The notes: a model not told the origin generated them from the letters alone. Shown: positions 23,401-34,564, numbered from the stretch's first letter. The stretch is DNA of 64,000 nucleotides from Microbotryum silenes-acaulis (GCA_003665825.1 QPFY01000006.1:1426001-1490000); one strand, 5' to 3'. Made by a program: numbers and translations.

Positions 23401-24263
23401 TCGCTCCTCATCGAAGACCTTGATCGCATCGAAGACACCGGACTGGGCGCTTTCGTGCAGTTCATCCTCAAACTCAACGAGCAGACGTTCCGACCCCTGT
23501 TCCTGCGCACCTACGATTGGGCCGCGATCGATCTCGTGGAACAAGGCGAGGTTGCGCTCATCCCGCGTCGCATCGTGCTTTACAAGTTGATGGATCGACT
23601 TTTGACGCAGCTGCGCAGCATCGTCGTGCCTTACTTCTCGTTCATGCTCGACCAAACCACCGAGCTGCTTGTGGCGTTCGCCCGAGGCGACAATCAAGAC
23701 GTTGCACTTTGGACTGCTGTGACGTCGGCTCTGACCAAATCGATCGACTACGACGAAGGCAGTAAGTTCCGCTTTGTTGAATCATGTACCGTAGATCAGG
23801 TGGCAAGACGGCTGACCTCGATCGACTCCTCTCTACTTGCTTTCTCGCAGACTTTTGGACGCCCCTGCGGTTGGGCAAACTATCGACTCCTGTTGCGGAC
23901 CAGGTGCTCGTTTCTCGCCAAGTGCTGCCACCTGGCCTCGTCAAGTCACATTACGAGCCTCTGCTGTCGCAATACTCGTTGCGACTCGTGGCACACGAGC
24001 GCTTGCTCAAGCAATTCAACATGTCGTTACTTATGCATACCCGCTCTGATGATCTGCGTGTGAAGCGAGCGGCCGTCGAAGCTCTCGAACAGGTCTGGGT
24101 CGCGCTTGGGGACGGCATGCTCGGTTTCGTCCCCGAAACTACACCATTCTTGAGCGAGACGCTCGAGGAAAGCGAAGGCGGGGTCGAAAGGGCGACACGA
24201 TCGTTGATCACGAGGATCGAAGAACACTTGGGCGAACCACTTGATAGCTTTTTGGACGCGTAA
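17439..24263 (+). CDS. UTP10: U3 snoRNP / SSU processome protein Utp10 (HEATR1/BAP28)
   Basis: The ATG at 17,439 starts MSSSLAAQLAQRTTLDSVRL, the typical Utp10 N-terminus. LLLKPAGVVLEWLLRRFRVNDLN follows across intron 17,813-17,943. The protein of roughly 2,100 residues is a chain of HEAT-like helical repeats. The largest exon covers about 18,770-21,894, and further introns lie near 18,703, 21,895, 22,197 and 23,762. The conserved C-terminus VKRAAVEALEQVWVALGDGMLGFVPE...ETLEESEGGVE ends at TAA 24,261-24,263. Utp10 belongs to the t-Utp/UtpA complex in the nucleolus, which loads early on pre-rRNA and links rDNA transcription to 18S processing. Length and both ends match the family, and I see no break. 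It is the largest gene in the window. Confidence 0.93.
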
Positions 24264-24773
24264 GAATTATGACAATTTCCATACACATGAATGGAATTCA
24301 AGGCTACGAGGTAGAAACAGTTCGACGCTATGTAAGGTCACGAAAGCCATCTTACTCGAGCGACAGTATGTGCTGTGCTGATCCGATCTCAGTCCGAGGG
24401 TCCTTCTCGGCCGCGGCGGGCGGTCCGTGCGCGCTTACTTAGTCTGCTTCCCCAGGATTTCCCTTTCCAGCGGTCCTGTTTCAGCGCTCCGCAAAGCATC
24501 TGGCTGGTCGCTGAGCCCAAACTGCCCTCTGACCCCATCCTGCAGTGGACCTGCACTGGTCCTCTTGCCACTTGCGCTCAGGTCGCCCCACAGCATTGAC
24601 TTTGACCACAAGATCGAAACCTGGTTTCGGGAGGTTCCCTGCCGCCTGCACCGCTCCCCGCACCAGTTCTGCATACACGCCTCGGACTCGAGCGGGGTCC
24701 ACCCTCTCCGAAGGCAGGCTGATCCGACCTTGCCGCCGTCGGCCAAGTCGGTGATTTCGCGTCCTTTACCGCG
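24264..24773. promoter_or_regulatory. UTP10 3' flank and phosphatase promoter
   Basis: This 510-bp spacer lies between two plus-strand genes. It holds the UTP10 3' untranslated region and the promoter/5' leader of the downstream phosphatase. ORFs on both strands here lack recognisable motifs. Confidence 0.4.
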
Positions 24774-24951
24774 ATGCCACAGAACGAGCCCGACCTGCAC
24801 AAAGCCTGGCTTGCACCACCTACTACACCTTCGCGGCGCAGTCCGTCCCTCCTCCTGACCTTGGACCGGCTGACCAGCTCTCCCGCCTCGAAGCGCTCTT
24901 TGAGGAGGCGCGCGTCGCCACCCATCCCCGGCCATGCGAGCGGCAGCGACA

Positions 24952-24982
<31 letters not shown>

Positions 24983-27261
24983 TGATGATGGCGCTTCTTC
25001 GAATGCGAGCACGACGCTGTGGGGCAGGAGCGACTCAGGTAAAGACCTCGATCCCATGCTGACGGACCACTCCGACTTTGGCGACGAGGATGAGCAGTGC
25101 GCGCCAAGTGGTGCTGGTGGCTTGGCTCTCCGCGGCGGTGCAACCGGGTCCAGAACGGGGGGGTCGACTGCGAATGTGCTCGCGGCCACAGCTACGACTA
25201 CGGCGAGGTCCACGACTGCGCGGACGATCAATCATGGCAATGGTATTTTTGACAGGCCCAAGTCAGACAGCTGTTCCTCCGTGCCACCGTCGACAGGGAC
25301 AGGCATCTCGGTCAGAATACCGATCCCCACCCGGCACAGTAACTCCCTGCCGCTCACTTCGCGACCCCTCGATTCTGTCGATCACCCCAAGTCGTCGGGG
25401 GCGTCAGCTACAGCGCCATCGAGCCTGGATACTACGGTGAGGACCACGGTTCCACTGGCTACACCATCGCTTGCGACACCGGTGCTGGGCCGATTGTTCG
25501 CGCCGTCGACCAGAAGTAAGTTTCCGACCCGTCCGATCCGAACTTGTATACAGCCAACTCACATACTCTCTTGGTCGCGCTGCCGCCGCTTCTTAGTTAC
25601 CTCACCCGCACAATCTGCCTACCCGTTGTCGTCCCGTGACCGAGACAATTCGTCAAGCGTCTTCTTGTTTCCACCTCGCGCCTCGACATCGCCGACCGAA
25701 ACCAGCAGCGGAGACGCTTTCCCTTTGTCGCCCGGCCCGACCTCGGAATCGCCCACTCAGGCTGATGTCCACATCACTGCGCACGAGCTATCCAAGAAAC
25801 TCGAGCGCGATCGCGAAAGCACGACAACGACGCTTGTTATTGACGTGAGGCCGGTGCAAGACTTCTTGGGACCCAATGGAAGGATCAAGGGCTCGGTGTA
25901 AGTTTGCAGAGCCTGATTTAACCGCTCCGCCTCGCGATCTTCTCTTGTCTACCTCCGTTCTCATTCCCACGGATCTCACACCACACAGAAACATGGCCTT
26001 CCCAGCTCTGCTGATGCGGCGTCTGAGCAAGCCGGGAGAGAGCTCGAAACAGACTTGCTCTTTTGATCTCCACCAATTTGTCACCACCGACGAGGGCAAA
26101 CTCATTGTCAACTCGATCAGAGGCTCGTATGGCGTCATCGTAGTCGGCGACGTCGATGAAGACGACCACGACCCCCATAGTAGCGAAAGGGACGCTGTCG
26201 AAGTTCTGCTCAAGATATTGCGCCAAAAGCCAGAGGTGGAGGAAGTCAGTGTCTTGAAGGGATCGCTCGCGAACGCTTGGTCGGAGAACGACCTGAGCGC
26301 CGAATGGCGCTGCATCGGGAGGGAGGATTCGGCACCGGTCAGATCTAAGCCGACGCCTACCTTTGCTCTACCTTCGCCACCCCGCAGTCGGTCGATCACG
26401 GCCAACGCCGTGATGGGCTCTGGAGATACGCCACCCGAACAGCCAACGACGCCGACGTTCCTGAGCTTGGCACCCGCGCGCATGTCCATCTCGCCTCGTA
26501 GCGCGGCTCCTCGGGCTCGACCATTGCGCTTGGACACGTCCGAATCCTCGTTGGGATGGAACACGAGCAAAGGTGCTCCGACGGCGCCGCCCAACATGAT
26601 GCCTGGCGCGCGATCGCTCCAGTCTTTATGTCGTATACAAGCTTCGGAACGCCCCTCGGAACGTCCGGCGATCCCACGCGCCGTGTCGTCGGCCAATGTT
26701 CCCTCCAAAGCCTTTTCAAATCAACGCTCCGACGAGTCGGATTTCGACCCTTCGACGATCCTCCCCTCGTTCCTCTACCTCGGCCCTGAGCCAGCGACCA
26801 TGACCGATGTGGAACAGCTCCAATCGATGGGTGTGGAGACAATACTGAACCTCGCCATCGAGTGCAAGGACTCCCTGGTGCGATCGGTGTACTCCCGTGC
26901 GAACCAATACCACCATCTCCCCTTACGCGACGTCGTCGAAGAGACGGGCATTCAAGCCGTCCTGAGTCGTTCGTGTCAGCTCATCGACGCGTGCCAGCTT
27001 CGCAACGAACCCGTCTATGTGCACTGCCGCGCAGGGAAAAGTCGCAGCGTAATGATCGTCGTCGCCTACTTGGTTCAATCGCACAGCATGTCGTTGGATC
27101 AGGCCTATTCGTTTGTGGGCAAGCGGAGGAAAGGCGTCAGTCCCAACATTGGGTTCATGGCCGAACTGATGAAGTGGGAGGAAAAGGTTCGGGAAACCAG
27201 CCATCGTCATCAGGAGCATCGTTTACCGAAACCTGAGATGCCTGTCGAAGGGGTACGGTAA
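24774..27261 (+). CDS. Rhodanese/dual-specificity phosphatase (MAP kinase phosphatase-like)
   Basis: ATG at 24,774 (MPQNEPDLHKAW). A Ser/Pro-rich N-terminal part includes a poly-Asp run encoded by GAC repeats (24,959-24,985). A rhodanese-like domain (ITAHELSKKLER, TLVIDVRPVQDFLG) crosses an intron at about 25,900-25,987. After a long linker comes the DSP domain: PSFLYLGPEPATM, YHHLPLRDVVEETG, and the P-loop VHCRAGKSRSVMIVVAYL (catalytic Cys, HCxxGxxRS). It ends with KRRKGVSPNIGFMAELM. The rhodanese part lacks an active-site cysteine where one is expected, so it is probably a MAPK-docking domain as in MKPs. An 81-bp piece at 25,516-25,596 has intron borders but keeps the frame either way, so the protein may differ by 27 residues. 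Likely role: dephosphorylating a MAP kinase (Msg5/Pmp1-type). Confidence 0.85.
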
Positions 27262-27708
27262 CATCACTTGTGTCGCTCTGCACCGTTTTCGCTGTTGTGT
27301 TATTGCCTCCTACTTATCTGGTGTTAGCCGCGGCCCTCACCGTTAATTGCCTTTCCGCATCCTCCCCATGTAACGCATTTGGAGCTCTCTCGGTGTTGGT
27401 GGAATACGACCAGTGTATCTGCCTGCACTCCGTCAACTGTGAGCCACTTTCTAGATTGACACGTCGAGAACACTACAACAATGGACAGATGGAGAGAAAG
27501 ATCGAAGCAGTGGGCGATCCTTGAAGCAAGACAAGGTAATCTGGCCCAAGTAGCACAAGAGAACACGGATGGGTCTGTGCCGACTTTAGATTCATCAAAC
27601 GAACTGCTGCGCCAAGAGCATATCGGACCCCAAGGAGTTACAACTGTGGCGAAAGAGCGCTCAAGCGGATCAGTCTTCTCGTCATCTTCGCTTCTTCAAA
27701 CGAAGGAC
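27262..27708. other. Convergent 3' flanks (phosphatase / MID1)
   Basis: This intergenic stretch lies between two converging genes. I see no supported gene. The plus-strand ORF from 27,481 is mostly antisense to MID1 and has no recognisable domain. Confidence 0.45.
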
Positions 27709-29670
27709 CTACAAGACATTCCCAAACCGATCCGAATCCCTCTTCTTCCCTTGCGCACTTTCCTTGACCATCCCTCCATTTTGCGCCTCCCCATAACTCT
27801 CAACCTGTCTCTCCCCTCTCCCAACCTCTTTCAGCAACGCATAACCCGACTTGCCCATCCCTCCCTTCGCTCGCGGACAAGCCCATCCCATCAAAGGAGG
27901 ACATCTCGCTCCTACGAGTTCGCACACCGATTCCAAGCAGGGTAAAACCTCGGCGTAAGGGAACGGACTCGCTCGTTCGGGTGTGAAAGAGGTATTAAAT
28001 ACGAGGGAAGGGAAAGAGGTCGCTAACTTATCGGACGAGAGTGAAGAGGTTCGGGAAGCTGTCGGATTGTCTCGCATGATAGTTGAAGTCCATTCGGTCT
28101 TACCATCATTGGAGAATAGAAATGAAGAAGAACTTGCATTCGTTCCCGTAGCAGTGGTCGAAGGTAACGTCCACAAATCAGACCAATTCGCCTTCTCCAA
28201 TACCGTACTCCCCTCCGGCGCATCCGTACATCTCACGAACGTGACGGCGCAAAGCCAACTCGTATAAGCGTCCAAACAATCTTGACACGTCGAGACAGGC
28301 GAAAAAGGACCCGTCGAGTCGTTACAGGGGAAGGTGGATAGTGTGCGGTTGAAGGCTGAGAGGTAGGTGGAGAGGTTCGTGGAGTAGAAGGAAATGAGGG
28401 CTTCGGGCGTTACGCTGAGTGGTGAAGGTACGGCGTAGGCGACGAGAGGGCACAAAGGGACGTCGTAGATCAATTGACATGAGGTGGCTATCGATGAATC
28501 GTTCTTGTGTCAGTGACAGCAATCAATAGGTCCCAAATCGTGGTCGAGCAGTTCAAGTAAAGCGAACTTACAAGTCTGAGTAGCGAAATAATTCGGCGGA
28601 TACAACTTTCGCGACCCATCCGCCGCAGTCTCGACCAACCAAGCCGTGTAATTGACTCCGTTCCTCAATCCTTCAACCACGTACTGCGTCTTGACGTACC
28701 CCTGCGCCGTATTCCTCGTCGTTGTCGTCTGATTGATCCCCCGACTCGAAACGACGTCCTCCAATCCATTCTGAAGGAAGCACAACGATGAAGCAAGCGT
28801 GGTGGATAGGATCGACGTTCGTGCGATCATACCCGAAAAGGCGGGAGTGGTCGAGTTGGTGGGGTAAGGCCTGGTGGTCAGGAGTGCGGAGGAAGAGTCC
28901 GTTCCTTCGACTCGAAATCCGGCGGTAGGTTCGAGGATGATCGAATCCGATCCTTGAGTGGACGAAGCGACGGAGAGTGAATAAGACCATTGATCCGACA
29001 CAGTCGAGTTGGGTGCGAATACCCCGATAAATATTCCACCACCCAATTTCGTCGAAGTAAAGGAAGCATTGGTGGAGCCATCGACGAAAGCTTGGATCGC
29101 ATAATTCTTCCTCTGCGCTTGGGTGAGAGCCAATTCGGTGACACCATCATTCGGTCCGGGACTGGAAGTGAGGGACGAGTCGTTCGAGATGAACAAGGTC
29201 GGGGTGATCGCCAAGAACGCAAAGGCGGTAGTTGAATCGGCGTTCTGGAGCGAAAGCGGTACTTGGCAAACGCTAAGCATGATCTGCACCGCCGTTGTCG
29301 AACTCGAAGAAGTCGTCGTGTCCGAGGGAGCAGCAATCGCGAACGAAGCCATCGTTCCAGCGGGGAGGCTGAACACACTTGTAGACGGATCATCGAGCAG
29401 GATCGTCGTCGTTGTGGACCTGCTGAGGTTCAGGAGAGTCGTTGCTGCATAGACCCCCATGCCGGCGCTAGCACCAGCACCAGCACCAGCGAACGGTGGG
29501 GCCGTGCCTGCGAACAAAGAGGCGATGCCCCACGCCAGCAGGAGCGAGGGCAGAGAGAGTCCTCGAGGCCATGATGGTACAGGTCCACGTGTTCGCGCTG
29601 TCTTGATCGTCTTGCACCCCGCCATTGCGGTTGCTCCTACAGCGACACGAAGGGACCGCAGCTGAAACAA
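27709..29670 (-). CDS. MID1: Stretch-activated Ca2+ channel subunit Mid1
   Basis: The minus-strand first exon has an N-terminal hydrophobic segment (LSLPSLLLAWGIASLFAG) serving as signal/anchor. A Ser/Thr-rich ectodomain with many N-x-S/T sites follows. An intron at about 28,455-28,570 separates it from the Cys-rich C-terminal region: CQLIYDVPLCPLVAYAVP, FPCNDSTGPFSPVSTCQDCLDAYTSWLC, LPCLESVCELVGARCPPLMGWACP. This spacing of cysteines is diagnostic of Mid1, the regulatory partner of the Cch1 calcium channel in the plasma membrane/ER. It acts in mating, stress and cell-wall signalling. The frame ends DRFGNVL, slightly short of the usual Cys-containing end, so a last mini-exon may be missing from this call. 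The start may be 29,670 or the in-frame ATG of MAGCKTIK at about 29,625. Confidence 0.9.
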
Positions 29671-30046
29671 TCGACGAGACGAGTCGGTCGACGATCAACG
29701 TCGAACCAGCGATGCGGTCATAGCTCAGATTGGCCAACGGCACAGTCGTCGAGCTTCGATCATTCGCATCAATCTTGACTTGTATACGAAGGCAGTAGCA
29801 AAGCATCGCTTCGTCTGTGCTCGAGACGTGTCGTGTACATGCACCTCAACGATTCTCGACTTGATGCGAGATCTGGGGACGAATCATGTGACATTCCATT
29901 CAGATTTCATTGGTTTTGTATTGACTATAAACGGGGCATTGTAGGGCTTTTCTTTGATCTTTGAAGCATTCAGGGAGGTTCGAGAGGCTTTCCCAAGCAG
30001 AAATCGCTCAGAAACGGTTCGGTGAGAAGAACTCTGTTCGTCAAAT
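29671..30046. other. MID1 upstream region / SOD2 3' flank
   Basis: This is a 376-bp spacer between two minus-strand genes. It must contain the MID1 promoter. AT-richer sequence at about 29,880-29,950 sits next to the SOD2 3' end. No ORF with support. Confidence 0.4.
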
Positions 30047-31547
30047 TCAAAGCTTGGCGCCGGAAGCGGTCAAGCGAGCCTCGACGGTCTTCCAGTTGAT
30101 AACCTTCCAGATCGCCTCGAGGTAAGCGGGCTTGACGTTCTTGTAGTCGAGGTAGAAGGCGTGCTCCCACAGGTCGATGCCGAGCAAGGCCGTGTAGCCC
30201 AACAAGGGGTCCTGGTTAGCGGTCGCGACCGCCTCGAGCGACTTGGTCGACGCGTTGTAGCCCAACCAGGCCCAACCAGAGCCTTGGATGCCCAAAGCGG
30301 CGGCGTTGACTTCCTTCTTGAGATTGTCGAGCGAGCCGAACGATGCCTTGACGGCATCGGCGAGGGGGCCCGACTCGGGGAACTGCGACTCTTTCACGGG
30401 CGCAAGGTTCTCCCAGAACAAGGTCTGTGGTGGGTATCACGACTCGGGGGTTAGCTACAGGGCTCGTGTGCTTGGGACGTGCAGGTCTCTATACTGACGT
30501 GGTTGATGTGACCTGCAAGATCGTGATGGGAAATTTCGTGGTCAGTGGAAAACAGGGGTGTCGGTGAGCCCAAAAGACCTAAAAGGTACTCGCCACCACC
30601 GTTGAACTTGATGGCCGACTGGAGCTGGATCTGTTTCTTGATGTCCTTGGACGAGACGGCGGAAGCGTAGTCCTCAACGGCCTGGTCGGTGAGAGTGGAG
30701 GGGAAAGTGGGAGGGGAAAGTTTCCGGTTTACGTAATCGCCATCGGGGAAGCAAGCGGGGATATCATCCGTCAGCACCGGTTCGATGGGCGCTGATCTGG
30801 GGGGCGTGTGATTGATTGGACTGACCTTGTTGAGGTTGGTCACGTAAGTTTGACTGGTTGGTCAAGTTCGGAGTGGGGCGGTGGGGCGGCAGTAGACAGA
30901 CAGATGCGATGGCGTCAGTGGGAGCGCACGCCATGAGACGCGATGCCAGATCGCCCTCTGTAGGCCGACGCGGGGGGGCCAGAGACGCGTGTTCAGGGCC
31001 GAGGCATACTTACTGGTGCTGTGGGGTGGAATTGAATTGAACCAACTGGGTCAGCAGCTGTGCACACTCTCAAAGCCATGCAGAGGCCGAGGTGCCGGCC
31101 GGGCCGCGGGAGTGGTGAAGTGGTGAGGTGGTGAAGTGGTGAGGTGGTGAGGTGGTGAGGTGGTGAGGTGGTGAGGTGGTGAGGTGGGAGGAGCACGCAT
31201 CGATCATGGATCGCACAGGACAGGGGCAGCCCCACTAGGGAGTCAAGCGGGAGGAGGGAGCGCTTACCTTGGAGTGGTGCAACTCCATGATCGCCTTGGA
31301 GATGCTGTGCGGTCAAGATCGTGTGTTCATTCAGTCTGCTGCTTCATACGCTTCATGCACGCATTCGGGCCTTGCGCGTGGCTCACGAAGGCTCCAACGC
31401 TTCGTAGGCGTAGGGCAAGGCGGGCAACTTAGCCGGCGACTGGGACAGGATCGACTGGACGTTGTAGTTGGACATCTTGGTGGCGGAGGTGCTCAAGGCG
31501 CGACGGGTCGTCTGGGCAAAGAGGGAAGAGCGGGCGATAAAGGACAT
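30047..31547 (-). CDS. SOD2: Mitochondrial Mn/Fe superoxide dismutase
   Basis: The ATG at 31,547 begins MSFIARSSLFAQTTRRALS, a basic/hydroxylated mitochondrial presequence. KLPALPYAYEALEP follows, then after introns IMELHHSKHH, a middle exon with AIKFNGGG and DLAGHINH, then LFWENLAPV. The last exon gives GIQGSGWAWLGYN, DPLLGYTALLGIDLWEHAFYLDYKN and ends GAKL (TGA 30,049-30,047). The metal ligands (His of MELHHSKHH, His of DLAGHINH, Asp and His of DLWEHAFY) are all visible. The enzyme converts superoxide to peroxide and oxygen in the matrix. The intron between exons 1 and 3 holds a GTGGTGAGG minisatellite, and a Harbinger transposon lies 340 bp upstream of the start codon. Tetramer versus dimer type is not decidable by eye. 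Confidence 0.93.
31111..31187. repeat. Minisatellite (GTGGTGAGGTG units) in a SOD2 intron
   Basis: About eight imperfect copies of a 9-bp GGTGGTGAG-type unit run without interruption. They lie inside the SOD2 intron just downstream (on the minus strand) of the MELHHSKHH exon. On the transcribed strand the tract becomes CACCTCACCACC, a pyrimidine-rich sequence. Confidence 0.8.
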
Positions 31548-31887
31548 GAAACTGTCGATGAGCGGAGAAGCAAGTCAAGCGGGATCCAACCGTGGAGCGG
31601 TGGGGGTAATACGGGCGTCGAGCGCGCAATGCTGCCAGATGCTGCCTAATGCTGCAGACTGCTGCTATTGATGCTGCTTCCAGCTACTTCCACGGGCTGC
31701 TGCTCAACTTAGGCCGCTCGGGTGGGGTGCCGTGCTTCCAAGAGATTCCATCCGATCCTGCCTGCTCTCCGATGTTGTGCTACACCTGGGGAAAAATTAT
31801 GTTATAGCAAATAAAGTAGCAGAAAATTGACGGTGGGATAAATGCAGTTGTTGATACTCGAGACCACCGCTAATTATACGAGTGCCA

Positions 31888-31928
31888 CGTGCTCGGCTGC
31901 ACTTTTAAGCACTCTTAAGACCACTTTT
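31888..31928 (+). repeat. Left terminal inverted repeat of the Harbinger element
   Basis: It pairs with 35,189-35,229 with only a few mismatches over about 40 bp (CGTGCTCGGCTGCACTTTTA against CGTGTTCGGCTGCACTTTTA, then AGCACTCTTAAGACCACTTT against AGCACTTTTAAGACCATTTT). Confidence 0.85.
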
Positions 31929-32407
31929 GAGCATCAAAGGCTGCGCCACACTACTACTACTACTGATCCGTTCGCATTATGCCTTCGCTTCGCTGCTGAA
32001 TTCGCTCAACCCGTGCCAGTCTTCGGAACCCGCTACGAGCCGTCGCAACGGCGGTGTTTCGGTGTTTCGACCCCGTGATCGACGGCCCAAAACTGACGCC
32101 GACGCACAGACCTCGGCCTGGCTCAATTGGGTGAAGCCCTTCAACCCCATTTCTCTTGGTAGTTAACTTCTAAGCTGAAAACCAGTAAAGACGTTTAACA
32201 AGTACTGTCTACGGCCTCTCGCCGTCTCAACTTCAATCTACTATCGTCCTCAGCGGGAGTCAGTGTAGGCCAAAGGCCTGCCACGGACCGTCCCTGAAAG
32301 TGCTAATAAGAGTGCCCTCGGACCACTTTTAGAAAACGGTCCCTAAAAGTCACAGCGAGCAATCCAACACGCCACTACTTTGTTACTTTAGGCACTTCTA
32401 TAATAAG

Positions 32408-32504
32408 GGCGTGTTCGGCTGGAAAAGCACTTTTAGGACCTTTTCACTTTTAGCTGAAAGCGGCGCGCGCCGCGGTTAAGGACCACTTTTAGCAGCCGAA
32501 CGCC
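32408..32504. mobile_element. MITE-like short inverted-repeat element
   Basis: About 97 bp bounded by GGCGTGTTCGGCTG at the left and its near inverse CAGCCGAACGCC at the right. Inside, CACTTTTAG words point both ways around a GCGGCGCGCGCCGC palindrome. It resembles a miniature derivative of the surrounding transposon's ends, and could be nested or an internal rearrangement. Confidence 0.5.
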
Positions 32505-33146
32505 AAACACCTCACGTTTAGGAACCACTTTTAAGGCGTGAACGGCCGGGAGCGATCTGACGGGTGAGAGAGCTCACCGGACGAGTTCAGGTCACGTGTT
32601 TGAACCCGGCATGTCGTCGAAATTCGAATCGCAACACCCGGCACGAGGAGATGCGTGTCTTGCTTCTGCAATGCGCATCGCTGCATGAGGACATCTCGAA
32701 GCCATGGATACACTCCCCGAGGATCTATCCGACGAGCAGATAGAATCTGCCATCGAAACGGGAATATACATACTGCAGAAGTATATTGAAAGGCGTCTGC
32801 AGCAACGCCGTCTCCTGGACGAAACGGCCAAACGAAGACGAAATCCGCCCTTCAAGTTGCCTCAGCATATTTCGGTCCGAACCGGCTTCATCTTCGTTAT
32901 GGAGCTCTTCAACAACAAGAATCCGGTTCCTAAGAGTAACGCTCTTGGCATGACACCGGCCTGCTTCTCCATCTTCGTGAAGAAAGTGCTTCTTCACACC
33001 GAGATCGTCCCCTCGAAGCACGTGACCGTCGAGGAGAAACTCGCTATGCTGCTGTACTGGCTGCGGGGCACCAAATCTTACCGCAAAATCGACGAGGTGT
33101 TTCAAAGGTCATTAGATACCATCGCTTGGTTAGTAGTTCCTGCTCT

Positions 33147-33350
33147 GTGGTACTCGGGATCCCGTCGGAGACATTTCGGACATAGCGGGCCGGGTTCAGG
33201 AGTCATTTCGGACATAACGGGCCCCGTCAGGAATCATTTCGGTTGTAACGGGGTCGGAGTCATTTCGAGTCATTTCGGTTGTAGCGGGGTCGGAGTCATT
33301 TCGAGTCATTTTAGCGGGGTCTGCGGTACTCGGGATCCCGTCGGAAGCAG
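33147..33350 (+). repeat. In-frame 36-bp tandem repeats inside the broken transposase
   Basis: Units based on GGAGTCATTTCGAGTCATTT plus CGGTTGTAGCGGGGTC repeat imperfectly. They are flanked by two copies of GGTACTCGGGATCCCGTCGG. Because the unit is a multiple of three, the frame stays open through the array (repeated GVISSHFGCSG-type peptides) to the stop near 33,519. Confidence 0.8.
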
Positions 33351-33907
33351 CGGTTGTAGCGGAGTCGTTTCGATCGAAGCAGGGTCGAGTTCCGAAGTCG
33401 TTTCAACGGCCGAGTCGGGAGTCGATTCGATTTCCACTAGTTCGGGCAGGATCAAAACGCCGGTTTCGGCAGAATTCTCAGCGATTAAGCGGTCCCGGAT
33501 AAACTCAGTACTTCGGTGACTCGAGACTTGACTGTCAGCGACGAATCATGCGGCGGGATTTGAATGGAAGACCGGGCCGGATGCGCGGATGAAGGGGTGA
33601 AGGGGAATGAAAGGAGCGCAGCGGTTTGAATGGTCGGAACGTTTGAGGGGAGTTTGCTTCTTGTTTTCAGCCAGACCACTTCCAGGATCCAATACAGAAT
33701 CTTGCCCGGCTCTCGCTTTCTGCGTGTTTCAAGTCTCGTTCGGCGTCGTCTCCAGTCTCCAGTCTCAGTGTTTCGTTCTCGTACTCGGTCTCGTTTTTCA
33801 ATTCTGCCCCTCCGTTTTCCCTTCCCTGTCTCGGTCGTTCCGGTCGCTCTCTCGTCTCCCTCGTTTTCGGTCTCAGTCCCATCTTTTCCCTTATCTTTTC
33901 ATATCAT

Positions 33908-33963
33908 CTTTGATCGACCGCTTTGCTATACCATACTTTGATCGACCGCTTTGCTATACCATA
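33908..33963 (+). repeat. Perfect 28-bp tandem duplication
   Basis: Two identical adjacent copies of a 28-bp unit, starting CTTTGATCGACCGCTTTGCT and ending ATACCATA, lie in the degenerate middle of the transposon. Perfect identity suggests a recent slippage event. Confidence 0.85.
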
Positions 33964-34564
33964 GCTCTCATGTCCTACTTCATGACAGAACAGGTCCGCA
34001 GCTCTCCTCCTGACTCCAAGCCTGAGCGCTAGTACTCATGCACCTTCCTATTTGCGTCGCAGTCATTTGCCAGAAACACTTGGATTACTTGTGCACAGCG
34101 ACCTCGGAAAGCTGTACGTTGTTCAGCCCACGGCAGACACGCCCACATCGAGCGTTATCACCGACAAACCTCGGTTTGCACGATACTTCGGCGATTGCAT
34201 CGGCGCCATCGACGGAACGCACGCCCCCTGTACTCAGCGGCCAACGATGCCAAACAATCGATCGATCGAAAAGAAGACAAGACACAAGACATACTCGCTG
34301 CTATGACTTTCGATCTTCGCTTCTGCTATCTTCAGACCGGCTGCGAAGGTTCTGCTCACGATCAGCAAGCGTGGGATTGGGCCCGCGAACGGGACCTCCT
34401 CATCCCCGAAGGCAAATACTAGTATCTTGGTGATGCAGGCTTTGCAACCAGCGAGGAGTGCATGACACCGTACAGAAACGTTCGGTACCACCTCAAATAA
34501 TGGCTACTGGTTAAAAAAAGGCAAGTCGCTGTTGTAGGACATGGGTTTTGTACCTTGTACACTC

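Larger units (their letters stand above)
32704..34500 (+). pseudogene. Harbinger transposase (HARBI1/DDE_Tnp_4), broken
   Basis: The N-terminal part from ATG 32,704 has a helix-turn-helix region, VEEKLAMLLYWLRGTKSYRK, as in Harbinger transposases. The DDE part is at 34,090-34,500: FGDCIGAIDGTHAP (first catalytic Asp), LRFCYLQTGCEGSAHDQQAW (second Asp), and YLGDAGFATSEECMTPYRNVRY near the end. The frame shifts by one base near 34,230, between DGTHAP and the downstream block. A TAG interrupts the reading directly before YLGDAGF (about 34,421). Between the two parts, 33,147-33,990 is filled with tandem repeats and pyrimidine-rich sequence that is hard to reconcile with the family. This copy cannot make a full transposase. 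Confidence 0.85.

Noticed and set aside
27481..27945. 154-codon plus-strand ORF with a Ser/Leu-rich product
   Set aside because: Its second half is antisense to the conserved Cys-rich exon of MID1, and it has no recognisable domain.
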